Of a stretch of DNA of 64,000 bases, positions 8,275-18,400 are shown piece after piece. Source of the DNA: Methylobacter marinus A45. Lineage in GTDB: Bacteria; Pseudomonadota; Gammaproteobacteria; Methylococcales; Methylomonadaceae. The stretch is taken from positions 1,522,616-1,586,615 of the forward strand of contig NZ_KB912877.1 of assembly GCF_000383855.1 (NCBI RefSeq). The letters are read 5' to 3'. A program made the translations under genes and the position numbers. The notes beneath the pieces are model-generated. The model was not told the origin of the DNA and searched no databases. It saw only the letters and a program-made list of their open reading frames with translations. How positions within the stretch are numbered: position 1 is the stretch's first letter; every line of letters starts with the position of its first letter.

Positions 8275-8892
8275 TTACTTCTGCTCATCCTTTTTCGACA
8301 TCGATAGCATGTGCGCCATTTTTTTCACTTTGGTTTTTAAATATTCCAAATTGTCATCATGCGCGACGGCTTCAATCGGAATACGGCCGGCAACGTTGAT
8401 ACCAAGCTTCTTAAGTTCAGTAATTTTATTAGGATTATTGGTAATCAATTCGATCGATTTTACTTTCAGGCTCTGCAACATTAATGCCGCGATGCTGTAT
8501 TCCCGTTCATCGGCCAGATGACCCAGGTGGATATTGGCATCCACGGTATCCATCCCCTGATCCTGCAGGTTATAGGCCTGCAGTTTTTTCAGCAAGCCAA
8601 TGCCACGGCCTTCCTGACGCAGATAAATCAGAATACCGAAACCGGCTTCATTAATCAGTTGCAGCGCCATATCGAGCTGCTCGCCGCAATCGCAACGCCT
8701 TGAGCCTAGGACATCGCCAGTAAAACACTCGGAATGAATGCGCACCGGCACATTTTCTTTATCCGCGACATTGCCTTTAATGAGAGCGACATGCTCTTTG
8801 TTATCGATGTTATTACTGTAATAATGCAGAATAAACTCGCCGTGACGGGTCGGGATACGGGTTTGTACTAAGTTGTCTAGTTGTAATTTCAC
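8275..8892 (-). CDS. ribA: GTP cyclohydrolase II
   Basis: First enzyme of riboflavin synthesis: converts GTP to 2,5-diamino-6-ribosylamino-4-pyrimidinone 5'-phosphate, formate and pyrophosphate. Family signatures are complete: VRIHSECFTGDVLGSRRCDC with the three zinc cysteines, GILIYLRQEGRGIGLL, LQDQGMDTVDAN and LITNNPNKI. It is the single-domain RibA form, not the RibBA fusion. Start taken as GTG 8892 (protein begins VKLQLDNLVQTRIPTRHG), which matches the usual family N-terminus; an in-frame ATG at 8937 would add 15 hydrophobic residues not found in relatives. The C-terminus has a Lys-rich tail. It stands alone. Confidence 0.93.
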   Translation of the reverse strand: MKLQLDNLVQTRIPTRHGEFILHYYSNNIDNKEHVALIKGNVADKENVPVRIHSECFTGDVLGSRRCDCGEQLDMALQLINEAGFGILIYLRQEGRGIGLLKKLQAYNLQDQGMDTVDANIHLGHLADEREYSIAALMLQSLKVKSIELITNNPNKITELKKLGINVAGRIPIEAVAHDDNLEYLKTKVKKMAHMLSMSKKDEQK

Positions 8893-9092
8893 GTATATGA
8901 CTAATCTGAATAATAGGCTGTATTTTACCCAATTCATCTGCTATTGAGCGAAAAAGTTTTGCCGACTGTCCCGCCCTGTTTTTTATCCGCCGAACTCGGC
9001 TCCCTGATGAGCTTCGGCCATGTCACCGGTTTGACGCCCCTATTTTAAAATTAGAACATCATAAATATCTAATACTTAAATTGCCTTGCCGC

Positions 9093-9112
9093 AAAAAGGC
9101 CGGCGCCTTTTT
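9093..9112. terminator. Short symmetric hairpin between divergent genes
   Basis: AAAAAGGC-CGGC-GCCTTTTT, an eight-base stem with four-base loop and a T tail on either strand. It looks like an intrinsic terminator but lies between two divergent genes, 57 bases before the GGCT start, so it may act as an attenuator or end an unseen transcript. Confidence 0.5.
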
Positions 9113-9168
9113 CATTACGCCACAGCTTGTGCTACCCTTAATAGCGTCTACCCGATCAGCTCCGCATC

Positions 9169-9699
9169 ATGTCCAGGACTTATAAAATATTCGCTTACGG
9201 CAGTTTAATCAACCAAAACTCATTAACCCGAACCGTGCCCGAGGCACGTAATATCATGCCGGTAAAAACGCGCGGATTGAAACGGGTTTTCAATCTGGCT
9301 TCGACTTACCGCTATGATGAACAACACCAGGCCCCCGTCTGTGTATTGAATGCCGAAACCGCCGATCCGGCACACGTCATGAACGGCACCTGCTTCGAAA
9401 TGGATGAGCAATCACTGGATCGGCTGCTGGCGCGCGAAAGCGGCTATGATTTCTGCCCGATCACGGCCTTCGGCTATTATGACGAGGCCGAGATTATTAA
9501 CGCTTATTATTTTAAAGCCCGCGATTTTGAGCCTTACCGCTATTTATCATCATCAAAGGCACAGGCCCATTACCTAAACCTGTGTCTTAGCGGCTGCTCT
9601 GTTTTTGGCCAGCCTTTTATCGATGATTTTATCAGCAGCACCTCATTCTGGGATATCGATCAGGACGGGCAAAAGGCCATCTGGCAGGAGCATTTCTGA
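9169..9699 (+). CDS. Gamma-glutamylcyclotransferase-fold protein
   Basis: Cytoplasmic protein of 176 residues with the GGCT/BtrG-like fold. The N-terminal nucleotide-free binding loop motif IFAYGSLINQNSL is present, and a conserved acidic residue of the family sits in LARESGYDF, the expected catalytic Glu. Members release 5-oxoproline from gamma-glutamyl compounds, as in glutathione turnover, but many homologues have unknown substrates. The gene overlaps hspQ: its TGA shares a base with the hspQ ATG, and the hspQ ribosome site lies inside this coding sequence, so the two form an operon. Confidence 0.8.
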   Translation: MSRTYKIFAYGSLINQNSLTRTVPEARNIMPVKTRGLKRVFNLASTYRYDEQHQAPVCVLNAETADPAHVMNGTCFEMDEQSLDRLLARESGYDFCPITAFGYYDEAEIINAYYFKARDFEPYRYLSSSKAQAHYLNLCLSGCSVFGQPFIDDFISSTSFWDIDQDGQKAIWQEHF

Positions 9700-10010
9700 T
9701 GCGCAGGGCAAAATTTTTTATCGGACAGATTATCCACCATAAACTCTTTAATTATCGTGGCGTGATTTTTGATGTTGATTTTGAATTTCTGGGCAGCCAT
9801 GTCTGGTATAACAAAATCGCCCGAAGCCGACCGCCTAAAAACCAGCCCTGGTATCATGTGCTGGTGGACAATGCCACGCATCACACCTATGTCGCCGAAA
9901 GCAATATGGAACCGAGTAAACTTCTCACGCCTGTCTATCATCCCTGGATTGAGCATTATTTTGAGAAGCTGGAACAGGGGATTTATCAGCTCAAGATCAC
10001 GAGACACTAA
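9699..10010 (+). CDS. hspQ: Heat shock protein HspQ
   Basis: Small cytoplasmic protein of 103 residues of the HspQ/YccV family, described in E. coli as a hemimethylated-DNA binder and as a Lon protease specificity enhancer. Signatures: AKFFIGQIIHHKLFNYRGVIFDVD and PWYHVLVDNATHHTYVAESN. Length and motif order are normal. AGGAG lies eight bases before the ATG at 9699, inside the upstream gene. The gene converges on the methyltransferase gene with only 22 bases between them. Confidence 0.9.
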   Translation: MRRAKFFIGQIIHHKLFNYRGVIFDVDFEFLGSHVWYNKIARSRPPKNQPWYHVLVDNATHHTYVAESNMEPSKLLTPVYHPWIEHYFEKLEQGIYQLKITRH

Positions 10011-10032
10011 TTTAAAACCGGTCTTCCGGCTG

Positions 10033-10650
10033 TTATTTTTTCGCCTCGATCAATTTAATAATATCGCTACTGCGCTCATCAACACGCACGGAGCCAAAGG
10101 CACAGGCCTGCACATTTTTAACGGTCTGCCGGTTGATATTGGCTCCGACCAGAGCGACCACCAGCGGATTAAGCAAATTCATGGCGCCGGCGATGACGGG
10201 TTTTGAACTCAGGACATGTTCCAGCAGCAAAACCTGCCCGCCCGGTTTGCAAACGCGGTACAGCTCTTTCAAACCTTTTACCGGCGAGGGTACCGAACAA
10301 AAAACAAAAGAGCCGATAACCGTATCAAAACTGTTATCGGCGAAACACAAGGACTGCACATCCATTAATTCCAGGTCCACGTTGACCTGTTTTCTGTCCC
10401 GCTTGCGTTTTGCCTGAGTTAGCATCTTTTCACTGAAATCAATGCCGGTTATGCGCGCGTCCTTGGGATAGTAATCAAAATTCTTGCCCGTGCCGACGCC
10501 GATTTCAAGAATATGATGGCCATTCACTTTATCCCATAACCTTTCGCGCCAACTTTTGAACAACAATCCTTCCACGACCGCCTCCATGCCGTCAAAATAC
10601 GGGGCAATCCGGTCATAACGTTTCTTGATGGCTGCGCTGTCTGGCTTCAT
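10033..10650 (-). CDS. Class I SAM methyltransferase (PmtA/UbiE-like)
   Basis: Cytoplasmic or membrane-associated methyltransferase of 205 residues. SAM-binding motif I is ILEIGVGTGKNFDYYP, the acidic loop is ITGIDFSEKML, then VDLELMDVQSL and the post-motif LLLEHVLS. The N-terminal YDRIAPYFDGME and overall length resemble the bacterial phosphatidylethanolamine N-methyltransferase PmtA and the Methyltransf_11 group, so lipid methylation is plausible, but the substrate is not proven. Start chosen at ATG 10650; a TTG five codons upstream is also in frame. Confidence 0.75.
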   Translation of the reverse strand: MKPDSAAIKKRYDRIAPYFDGMEAVVEGLLFKSWRERLWDKVNGHHILEIGVGTGKNFDYYPKDARITGIDFSEKMLTQAKRKRDRKQVNVDLELMDVQSLCFADNSFDTVIGSFVFCSVPSPVKGLKELYRVCKPGGQVLLLEHVLSSKPVIAGAMNLLNPLVVALVGANINRQTVKNVQACAFGSVRVDERSSDIIKLIEAKK

Positions 10651-10693
10651 GATGAATTTATTCAAAGTAAATCAGGGATTGTAACCGATCTTG

Positions 10694-12271
10694 CTATTGA
10701 ACACGCCTGGAGACAAGTTCCGTTTCATGCTGATCCTGGCTTTGCTGAACATAATCGCCGTTGCTCACGAACGATGAATTGGTCAGACGGTTCAACCAGG
10801 CCTCCGCTGTCAGCTTATTGGTGTTCAATATCAGGTTAGGAAAGAATCCGAACAATAATACCAACAGGGCCGGCAGGCATAACAAGCCCAATTCGCGTGT
10901 TCGCAGATCCTGCAGTTGACTGATGCTGGCATGCACGACCGGACCGTAAAATGCGCGACGGATGAAGGATAACATATAGCCCGCCCCCAAAATAGCCCCC
11001 ATTAAAGCGGCAATGCCAAGGCTGGGATGCGCATTCAGCGCGCCGATAATCAACAGCAATTCCGCCGGAAAACCGCTGCCTCCGGGCACGCCAATGCTGG
11101 CTATGGCAAACAAAAAGAAGAAAGCGGTCAACCGGGGCACGGCTTTCGCCAGGCCGCCAAGATGAATCGCTTCGGTACTGCCCAGGCGATGCTGGATAAA
11201 TCCCGCTATCAGCATCAGACAGCCGGCAATCAGGGTAAAATTAAGCAACTGAAAAATCGCTCCCTGAAGACCTTGCATATTCAGCGTGGAGATACCGACG
11301 ATGACCAGGCCGACATGACTGATACTGGCATAGGCCAGCAAGCGGCGCAGATTGGTTTGCTGCAAGGCAATCATGGCGCCATAAATCAGCGTGATGGCGC
11401 CCAGAATCCCCAATACCCAGCTATATTCGACCGAGGCGGCAGGCGTCAACGGCATGGTATAGCGCAACAAACCGAATGCGCCCAGTTTCAGGCCGGTTAA
11501 CAAGGCCGTCGTATGCGCCGGCGCTTCCATGGCTGTCGTCGGCAGCCAGGTATGAAACGGCACTAACGGAGCCTTCACTGCGAAACCCGCTAGCAGCAAC
11601 AGAAAAATAATGGTCTGCCAATCAGCCGGGATCGGCGTATCCAGCAGGATAGGCAAGCTGAAAGCCAAGTCCTGAGGAATGCTGCCATGCATTTGAATCG
11701 CATGATTAACGGCCAGCATGATAATGGCGAATAATAAAGGCACGCCGCCGAACAGCATGAACAGCGTGTATTTCATTGCCGCGGTGCGGCGCTGGGGACC
11801 GATGCCCCACAGCCCGATGAGGAAGAAAAGCGGCGGCAATGTCAGTTCCCAGAACAAAAAGAACAACACCATATCCAGCGCCACGAATACTCCGATCGTG
11901 ACGCCTTCCAAAGCCAGCAGCAGAGCGAAATGAAATCGCGGCAGGTATTGCACCGAATTCCACGAGGCGATAATCGCCACCAGTGTCAGCAGCGCCGACA
12001 TCGGCAGAAACAGCACGGAAATCCCATCGATACCGACCAGATACTGAATATTCAGATTCGGCAGCCAGGCATGATGCTCGACTAGCTGAAAAGCGCTTTC
12101 ATCGGCATTAAACAGATACACGGTGACCAGCGTGGCAATCAGTTCCGCCCCTGCGATCGATAGCGCGATCCTCTTGGCCAGATGGCTATCGCCGGCGGTG
12201 CCGGTGACAAGCGCCCCCAGTAAAGGCAGCACAATAAGCAGCGTTATTATCGGAAAACCGGCTTCAATCAT
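10694..12271 (-). CDS. NuoM-type antiporter-like subunit of the DAB cluster (second copy)
   Basis: Polytopic inner-membrane protein of 525 residues, Proton_antipo_M family (NuoM/NdhD/MrpD). The charged residues of a proton pump are all visible: Glu142 in LFWELTLPPLFF, Lys233 in FAVKAPLVPFHTWLP, Lys262 in GLKLGAFGLLRY and Glu404 in GFPAELLLIIG, which correspond to E144, K234, K265 and E407 of E. coli NuoM. Start ATG 12271 with GAG upstream; GTG 12280 is possible. It overlaps the end of the preceding antiporter-like gene, so it is the last gene of a five-gene run with dabA and dabB. No NADH-binding or quinone-module genes (nuoB-I) are nearby, so it is not part of complex I. It probably forms proton channels coupled to bicarbonate capture by DabA. 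Confidence 0.85.
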   Translation of the reverse strand: MIEAGFPIITLLIVLPLLGALVTGTAGDSHLAKRIALSIAGAELIATLVTVYLFNADESAFQLVEHHAWLPNLNIQYLVGIDGISVLFLPMSALLTLVAIIASWNSVQYLPRFHFALLLALEGVTIGVFVALDMVLFFLFWELTLPPLFFLIGLWGIGPQRRTAAMKYTLFMLFGGVPLLFAIIMLAVNHAIQMHGSIPQDLAFSLPILLDTPIPADWQTIIFLLLLAGFAVKAPLVPFHTWLPTTAMEAPAHTTALLTGLKLGAFGLLRYTMPLTPAASVEYSWVLGILGAITLIYGAMIALQQTNLRRLLAYASISHVGLVIVGISTLNMQGLQGAIFQLLNFTLIAGCLMLIAGFIQHRLGSTEAIHLGGLAKAVPRLTAFFFLFAIASIGVPGGSGFPAELLLIIGALNAHPSLGIAALMGAILGAGYMLSFIRRAFYGPVVHASISQLQDLRTRELGLLCLPALLVLLFGFFPNLILNTNKLTAEAWLNRLTNSSFVSNGDYVQQSQDQHETELVSRRVQ

Positions 12272-13853
12272 GGTGGACACTCTTTATATGGGTATTGCCG
12301 CTTTCGGTAGGTTCTATCAGCGCATCGGCCGCCCGCTGCTCGCTATGCATGGGATAAGCCTGGCTCATGATGGCGACCTCATCGTCTATGAAATTCAGTA
12401 TGGGTGTTGTATCAAAGCCGGTACCGATCAGCAGCGCACTGATCGTGATGGTAATAATCCGCTCCTTGATTACCGGATGATGAATACTGCGATAGGGTTG
12501 TACAGCACGCTTGGAACTGCTCATGAACATACGTTGGAACGCCCAGAGCAGAAAAGCCGCGGCCAGCACGTTGCCGGTCAAAATAGCGATTGCCACCAGC
12601 CAGCCGCGTTCCTGAATCGCCCCCTCTATCAGCAAATGCGCGGCATCGAAGCCCGGTGTGCCGGGCATGACCATCGTACTCAGCGCGGCAATCAGAAACA
12701 GCAGCGCGATCGTGGCATTAGTATCGAACAAGGCGCCCAGACGCGGAATAAAGGCCGTGCGGGTACGCTCATAAATCAAGCCGACGCTGAACAGCATGCC
12801 GGCCGTCGCCAGACCGTAAGCCAGCGACAGCAGAATACTGCCTTCCAGGCCCTGGGTATTGAAACAGAACAGGCCGATCACCAGCATGCCGGTGTGACTG
12901 ATAACGGCAAAAGCCAGCAAGCGCCGGATATTGATTTGCATGAGCGCCAGCAATGCACCGTAAAAAATACTGATCAGGCCCAGCGTCACGATATAATCGG
13001 CCCAGGCTTCGGCGACACCGGGAACCAGCGGCAAGATGAAGCGGACCACGGCATAAATGCCCAGCTTCAACCCGACCAGGAAAATGGTGATACTGGCCAC
13101 CGTGCCCTGTTCGGCCAGTGCCGGCAGCCAGCCGTGAAACGGAAACAGCGGCATGCGAATGGCGAAACCGTAAAACAGCAAAATGAAAATCAGCGTCTCG
13201 TCGTGTAAATAGGCGTTGTTCTGCTTGATGGTCAGCCAGTCAAACGTCAGCGGGTGCTCTGAATCGATCAAGCCAAAGCCCAGCAGCAAAAAGCCGGCCA
13301 GCGTCATCAGCAATCCGCAGCCCCAGTATTGCATTAAACCGGCGACGATCCAGGGCCTTTTGCGTCCGGTACCGGCATGCATGGTCAGCAAGGCCACGGG
13401 CAACAGTTCCAGCAGGCTCCACAGCCAGAACTGCATCACATTCAATGCCGAAAAAGCGCCGATTAATATTGCTTCATAACCGAGCAGGCAGGCGATGAAC
13501 TTACGGTCAATGACATGCCGGTTAATGATCGAATAGATCAGCGTCAGCAGCGTCAGCACGGCCGTCAGCGGAATAAACAGCACATTCACGCCATCGACGC
13601 CGACACTATAACTGAAGCCGAAAAAATGCACCTGCTCGGCCAGCTGAATCCCTGCCCGGCCGGCGTCGAAAACCTTCAGCAAATAGATACTCAGCAATAA
13701 ATTCACCAGCGTGCCGGCAAAGCCAAAGCGTAACGCGACAGCCGTTGAACGCGAGCATGCGACGGCGATCATCGCCGCGACCGGCACGAAAGTCAGGGCG
13801 CTTAATAGCGGAAACGCTGCCGATGCCGACCAGAAAGTTACATTGATATCCAT
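12264..13853 (-). CDS. NuoN/NuoM-related subunit of the DAB cluster with altered key residues
   Basis: Polytopic inner-membrane protein of 529 residues of the same antiporter-like superfamily, but divergent. The transmembrane-5 Glu is kept (LLELLPVALL, Glu149) and so is the transmembrane-8 Lys (GLKLGIYAVVRF, Lys263). The transmembrane-7 Lys is replaced by Arg233 (FAIRMPLFPFHGWLP). The transmembrane-12 Glu is Ala405 followed by His406, with a Glu only five residues later (HLLIEGAI). Start is ATG 13853 with GAGGA four bases upstream, seven bases after the dabB stop; a TTG at 13871 is possible but less likely. It overlaps the next gene. It may have a structural or regulatory role rather than full proton pumping. 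Confidence 0.8.
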   Translation of the reverse strand: MDINVTFWSASAAFPLLSALTFVPVAAMIAVACSRSTAVALRFGFAGTLVNLLLSIYLLKVFDAGRAGIQLAEQVHFFGFSYSVGVDGVNVLFIPLTAVLTLLTLIYSIINRHVIDRKFIACLLGYEAILIGAFSALNVMQFWLWSLLELLPVALLTMHAGTGRKRPWIVAGLMQYWGCGLLMTLAGFLLLGFGLIDSEHPLTFDWLTIKQNNAYLHDETLIFILLFYGFAIRMPLFPFHGWLPALAEQGTVASITIFLVGLKLGIYAVVRFILPLVPGVAEAWADYIVTLGLISIFYGALLALMQINIRRLLAFAVISHTGMLVIGLFCFNTQGLEGSILLSLAYGLATAGMLFSVGLIYERTRTAFIPRLGALFDTNATIALLFLIAALSTMVMPGTPGFDAAHLLIEGAIQERGWLVAIAILTGNVLAAAFLLWAFQRMFMSSSKRAVQPYRSIHHPVIKERIITITISALLIGTGFDTTPILNFIDDEVAIMSQAYPMHSEQRAADALIEPTESGNTHIKSVHHD

Positions 13854-13860
13854 CGGGTCC

Positions 13861-15423
13861 TCAAAATGCAATCAGCAAGGTTATAAAAATAAACAGCACC
13901 AGATAGCGCGGACTGAATAACAGCAGCTCGACCTTGTTGGCCGCGTAGCCCAACTGACGTCCATAGCGGATCGCGTTTTTGCCGATACCCCGCAGTACGA
14001 AGCTGTCTTCGAACCAATGCATAATGGCGGCTGCCCATTCGGTGATCTTGCCGGCCAGACCGCTGCCCTGCGCGAAACTGTCGACTTCATTATCGAGCCG
14101 GGCGCCGATCTTCTGCTCTTCGAGCTGAGCCAGCGTCGATATCGCGCGGATGGCAGGCGCCGATACGCCCAAGGTGCGGTCAACGATATGATCGTCAAAA
14201 TAAGTCAGATCGTGCGCCAGGCGGCGTATCGGCTTGACCAGGGTCCAATCGGTGATCTGATCGAGCCAGAACCGCTGCAAGGAAGCAACATAGGCCCAGC
14301 GCATGCGTGCAATGGCCGGCGCGACCGGCTTTATCGGATTATCATGGACATGATGCACGAGCGAAGGCGCAACCAATACCTGATAGCCGCGAACCACGGC
14401 ATGCGCGCAAAGATGCCAGCTGGCCAGCTGCCAAAAACCCAGGCCGCATTCCATGAACATCAAGCCCAGTTGGCCCGAGGTGGCAAACACCAGCGAACTC
14501 TTGACATCGGTTTGTGTCAAGCCAACGACAAAGCCGTAGACCGCCGTCAACAGCCCCGCGACCGCGACCAGAGCCATCGCCAGCGGCGCCTGCTCAAAAA
14601 TCGGCTCCAGCAGAATCAGCAGATAAACGCCGGCATGCACCATCACCGCGCCGTAAAATATGGCACTGGACGGTGTAGGCCCCTCCATTGCCCGCGCCAG
14701 CCAGGGCGTAAACGGTATCTGCGCTGATTTGACACAGGCCGCCACGGCGAAACAAAGAGCGATGACAGTGGCCTGGCCCGTCGATAATTGCGCCGATGCC
14801 GACGTCAGCCTAGCCCAGTTTACGTCGCCGGCCCAGGCATAGCTCAGGCCAATGCCCAGCAAAAATGCCGCATCGCCGATACGGTTGGTCACGAAAACCC
14901 GCGTGGCATTCTGGGCGGCGACGGGGCGCTCATAATAATAGGCGATCAGCAAATAGGAACAGAGGCCGGCAATCTCCCAGCCGATAAACGTGCCGACCGC
15001 GTTGCCCGATAGCACCAGCAACAGCATGGCGGCGGAAAACAGGCTCAAGATAAAAAAGAACCGGTGAAAGCCTGCCTCCTTATGCATATAGTTGGTCGAA
15101 AAGCGCATAACGATAAACAGCAGGATGGTAAACAGCGCCGCCAGCACGACGCCAAAGCCCGTGGTGAGAAAATTCACCCGGATATCCAGCGTCTCGCTGC
15201 CCAGCCATTGACCGACACTGAAGGAACCGGCGTTCTTGCCCATCATGTCGCCGCCCAGCAGCGTCAAAGTCAGCAGGCTGGACAGAATAATGGCCCAGAC
15301 CGCGATATCGACCGTCGTGGTTTCGCCTGCTTCACCGTCCAGCCAGCCGAACAGATGGCCGACCCCGATGGCTGCCGCGGCGGTAAACGGCAATAAAGGA
15401 ATCAAAATAACAATTAAATCCAC
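13861..15423 (-). CDS. dabB: DabB, NuoL-like inorganic carbon transporter subunit
   Basis: Inner-membrane NuoL/NdhF-type protein of 520 residues, shorter than true NuoL (about 610), as is usual for DabB/MpsA proteins that pair with DUF2309. The proton-path residues seen are Glu150 (FIGWEIAGLCSYLL), Lys232 (AACVKSAQIPFTPWL) and His263 in MVHAGVYLLI. A C-terminal amphipathic region and a last membrane helix (YLVLFIFITLLIAF) follow. Start is GTG 15423, with GGGGAG located in the last codons of dabA. In Halothiobacillus DabA-DabB this subunit is proposed to use proton flow to drive vectorial CO2 hydration by DabA. Adjacent genes dabA and three NuoM/N-like genes support a larger complex. Confidence 0.87.
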   Translation of the reverse strand: MDLIVILIPLLPFTAAAAIGVGHLFGWLDGEAGETTTVDIAVWAIILSSLLTLTLLGGDMMGKNAGSFSVGQWLGSETLDIRVNFLTTGFGVVLAALFTILLFIVMRFSTNYMHKEAGFHRFFFILSLFSAAMLLLVLSGNAVGTFIGWEIAGLCSYLLIAYYYERPVAAQNATRVFVTNRIGDAAFLLGIGLSYAWAGDVNWARLTSASAQLSTGQATVIALCFAVAACVKSAQIPFTPWLARAMEGPTPSSAIFYGAVMVHAGVYLLILLEPIFEQAPLAMALVAVAGLLTAVYGFVVGLTQTDVKSSLVFATSGQLGLMFMECGLGFWQLASWHLCAHAVVRGYQVLVAPSLVHHVHDNPIKPVAPAIARMRWAYVASLQRFWLDQITDWTLVKPIRRLAHDLTYFDDHIVDRTLGVSAPAIRAISTLAQLEEQKIGARLDNEVDSFAQGSGLAGKITEWAAAIMHWFEDSFVLRGIGKNAIRYGRQLGYAANKVELLLFSPRYLVLFIFITLLIAF

Positions 15424-15427
15424 GCGC

Positions 15428-18400
15428 TTAAACTCCCCACAGTTCAGGCTGTTTGATCAACACGGGTGCCACCGGCTCGGATTTGCCCCGATAACAATCC
15501 AGCGAACTCGGACAAACCGGCAGGTCCCGGGATTCGGCTTGCCACGGCACAAATCCCGCGCCGCGCTCGAAAACAAAAATATCGCCGCTGTCCGGATCTT
15601 TCGCGCTTAAATGCACCCAGCCGCCGGCGATCAGTTCGCGCAGGCCTTCCTGGCGCGCATAGATTTGTTCCAGAACCGAGGTTTTCGCCTCAACCAGTAT
15701 CTGCAGACGCATCGGCTCGTGAATTTCAACCATCTGCTTGGGCAGACCGGTGCGCAAATCGCTGGCCGTGCCTTCCATAACGCCGAACAGGCCGGTCACA
15801 TTATGCGGGACTTTGGTGCCGCAGCCGAAACGTTCGTTATCGATCGTGGAAAAATAGTATTCCAAATTGATGCCGGCGCCGACCGGGCCGGCGGTCAGCA
15901 GAATCGACTCGAGGATGCTGCCGTCCGGGTCCTGCGTCGGGTCGTAGGAAATCAGGAACACTCGCCGATCCAGGAACAAGCCCTGGGACAAGGCGCGCCG
16001 GCCGACCACGGCCGCGGCATTGGTCGCATGACCGAATTCGGGGCGAACCTGGCTTAAATCATGCGCCCGCAACGTCACGTGCTGAAAAGCCCGGGCCGGC
16101 GATGCCGGCTGCCCGGCAGAGACAAACCGCCGGCAGCGTTCATGCGCGGACAATTCCTGCGCCCGGCCGATGCAGGTCTTGAATCGCTCGAATTCCGCAT
16201 GCAGCGATGCCGGTATCAGGTCCAGATCGTACCAGGTCATCGCATCGCTGCAGGTGTCGTGCTGCATGCCCACGAACCAGCAATCATCAGGAATGACGAT
16301 ATTCTGCCGCGCCAGCAGCGCACGCACTTCCGGCCGGTTAGCCATGGCCGCGAACACGCGCGCATTCGGCCCGCCCTGGCGCCCGCCGCAGGCGCCGCAA
16401 TCATGCGCGGCCTCGTGCGGATTGTTCTGGCTGGTCGAGCCATGCCCGGCCAGCGCGACAATCGGCGCAAAGCCGCTGGTCAGGCCCAAAATACGCAGCA
16501 GCGCCGCAACCCGTTCGGCTTGCTCGCTATCGGTAAAGCCCAGTTTGGGCCGTTCGGCCGTGGCCGGCGTGGACGTATCCTCGGAAGTAAACTGCAATTC
16601 GGTGGCAACCGGCGGCACCACAGTCCGGCTCAGCCAGTCGGTAACCGTCTTATGATAGCGAGGCAGCAAGGTTTTACCGAGCAGCCCCGCCAGGGTGAAC
16701 GGCGCCAGCACATCGATCGCGGCGTGCGACAGTAACAGGTTGCGGCGCAGGCTCTGATACAACAGATAGCCAAAGCCCCGGCTCAGGCTGCGGCCTTTCT
16801 GGCGCGCGGACAAGGTTTTTTCGTGGCCCTGCCGGGCGATTTCATCGACTTCATGGGCCGGCGTGACGACGACCGGGCACAGCGGCGTCACATGTGTGGC
16901 ATCGAGGCCTTTATAATTCATCGGAATGCCGAAAAATCCGGCCACGCCCAGGGTTTCAATAGCCGGGTTCAGCTCTTCGAGATGGCGACGGAAACTTTCC
17001 TCGCGCTCATCCATGCAAACGATGATTTGCGCTTCGGGCCGGGTCGTGCGTCTGGCCCAGCGCCCCCGGTTATGATTGGCGTGCAAGGCCTGAAACAGCA
17101 TATCGCGATAATGACGTTCATAGGCGCATAGCCAGACTTTGCCGCGTTCTGTTGCATTGAATTGGTCCAGCACGGACAGCATCAGCAGCAAATCCTGCTT
17201 TTTCAGGGCTTTTATATGCGCCGCATTGATCCCCAAGTGCTGACAGAGCCGGAACAAGCGCCAGCCGCTGCAATAGATGGTGTGATTGCGCTCCGCCTGC
17301 TGCACCGCCAGCGGACTGCAGCACCAGATGCCGATCAGGTCGGCAAGCTGCTGCCAGTCGGGACGCTCATGCCGTTCAGACCCGGCAAGAAACGCCAATG
17401 ACTCCGCGCGGTCGGCCAGGTATTCCGGCAAATTGCCCTGGTATAACTTACTGCGCACGATGAATTCGGACAGGTTTTTATGGAAATAAGACTTAAGGCT
17501 GCTCAATTTGGCCTCGATCAGCCAGGTTTCGCGGCAAATCTGGTTCAACCAGAGCCTGTCCAGCGTCAGCCGGATCGCCAGATAGTCGGCGAGCTTGGGG
17601 TGGGCGTCGTTGTCCGTGTGATAGTGCGGATGATGCTGGCGCCAGTTGATCAATCCAGACCAGCCGGGCACTTCCAGCGCCAGGCGGCGCAAATACCCGT
17701 CCCATTGGGCCTGCGGTATTTCCAGATGGCTCAGTTGCAGGATGATCGCATCGACGGCATCCTCCGGCAGTTCGGCCATAATCTGTTGCCAGTCCGGCAA
17801 TTCATGCAAAAACGGATTGGCATCATAGGCGGCAGTTGCGCGCCAGGCACCATAAAGACCCAATTGACTGCGCTCTGGGATAGGCCATGGCGCCAAGCCT
17901 TCATCCAGGCCCGAGGCGCAGATGCGGATCAGCTGCGGGCGCACGGAATCGAGGATGTCTATGCCGGTCAAGTGCTTGATGAAGCCGCGCAAGGTCATGC
18001 CATCACCCATCTCGGCCAGCAGCTCATCCAGATTCTGGCGCGCCTGCTGCTGCATTTGCTGATGCAAAGGCGAATCTTTCATGCTGATGCGCGCCCGGGT
18101 CAGCCAGTCTTCCGCCTGCTCCATGGATAACTCGAGCAAGTCCTCGGGATGCAGACTGGCCTGCTCCATATCCAGCTTGGCCAGAATGCTTTCCCACAAG
18201 GGCCTGATCGCGCTCGCCGGCAATTGATTGCGCACCGGCTCCGGCACATCGGCTTGCACCGACTCCAAGGCCGCCATTTCTTCTATCTGCCAGTTCAATT
18301 GGCTGACCGTAATCGACGGCAGATCATATAACAGCGCGATGCGATAAATATCCTTGCGCCTGATGATTTTATCGCCCGTGTGACAAATAATCTGTTCGGC

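Noticed and set aside
12123-13208. Long plus-strand frame of 361 codons opposite the antiporter-like gene
   Set aside because: It lies antisense to a protein with clear NuoM/N motifs, is rich in Gln, Arg and His with low complexity, and shows no domain. It is a shadow of the real gene.
10694-15423. Respiratory complex I operon
   Set aside because: Only antiporter-like subunits are present together with DabA; no NuoA-K, NuoB-I or NADH-binding genes are adjacent.
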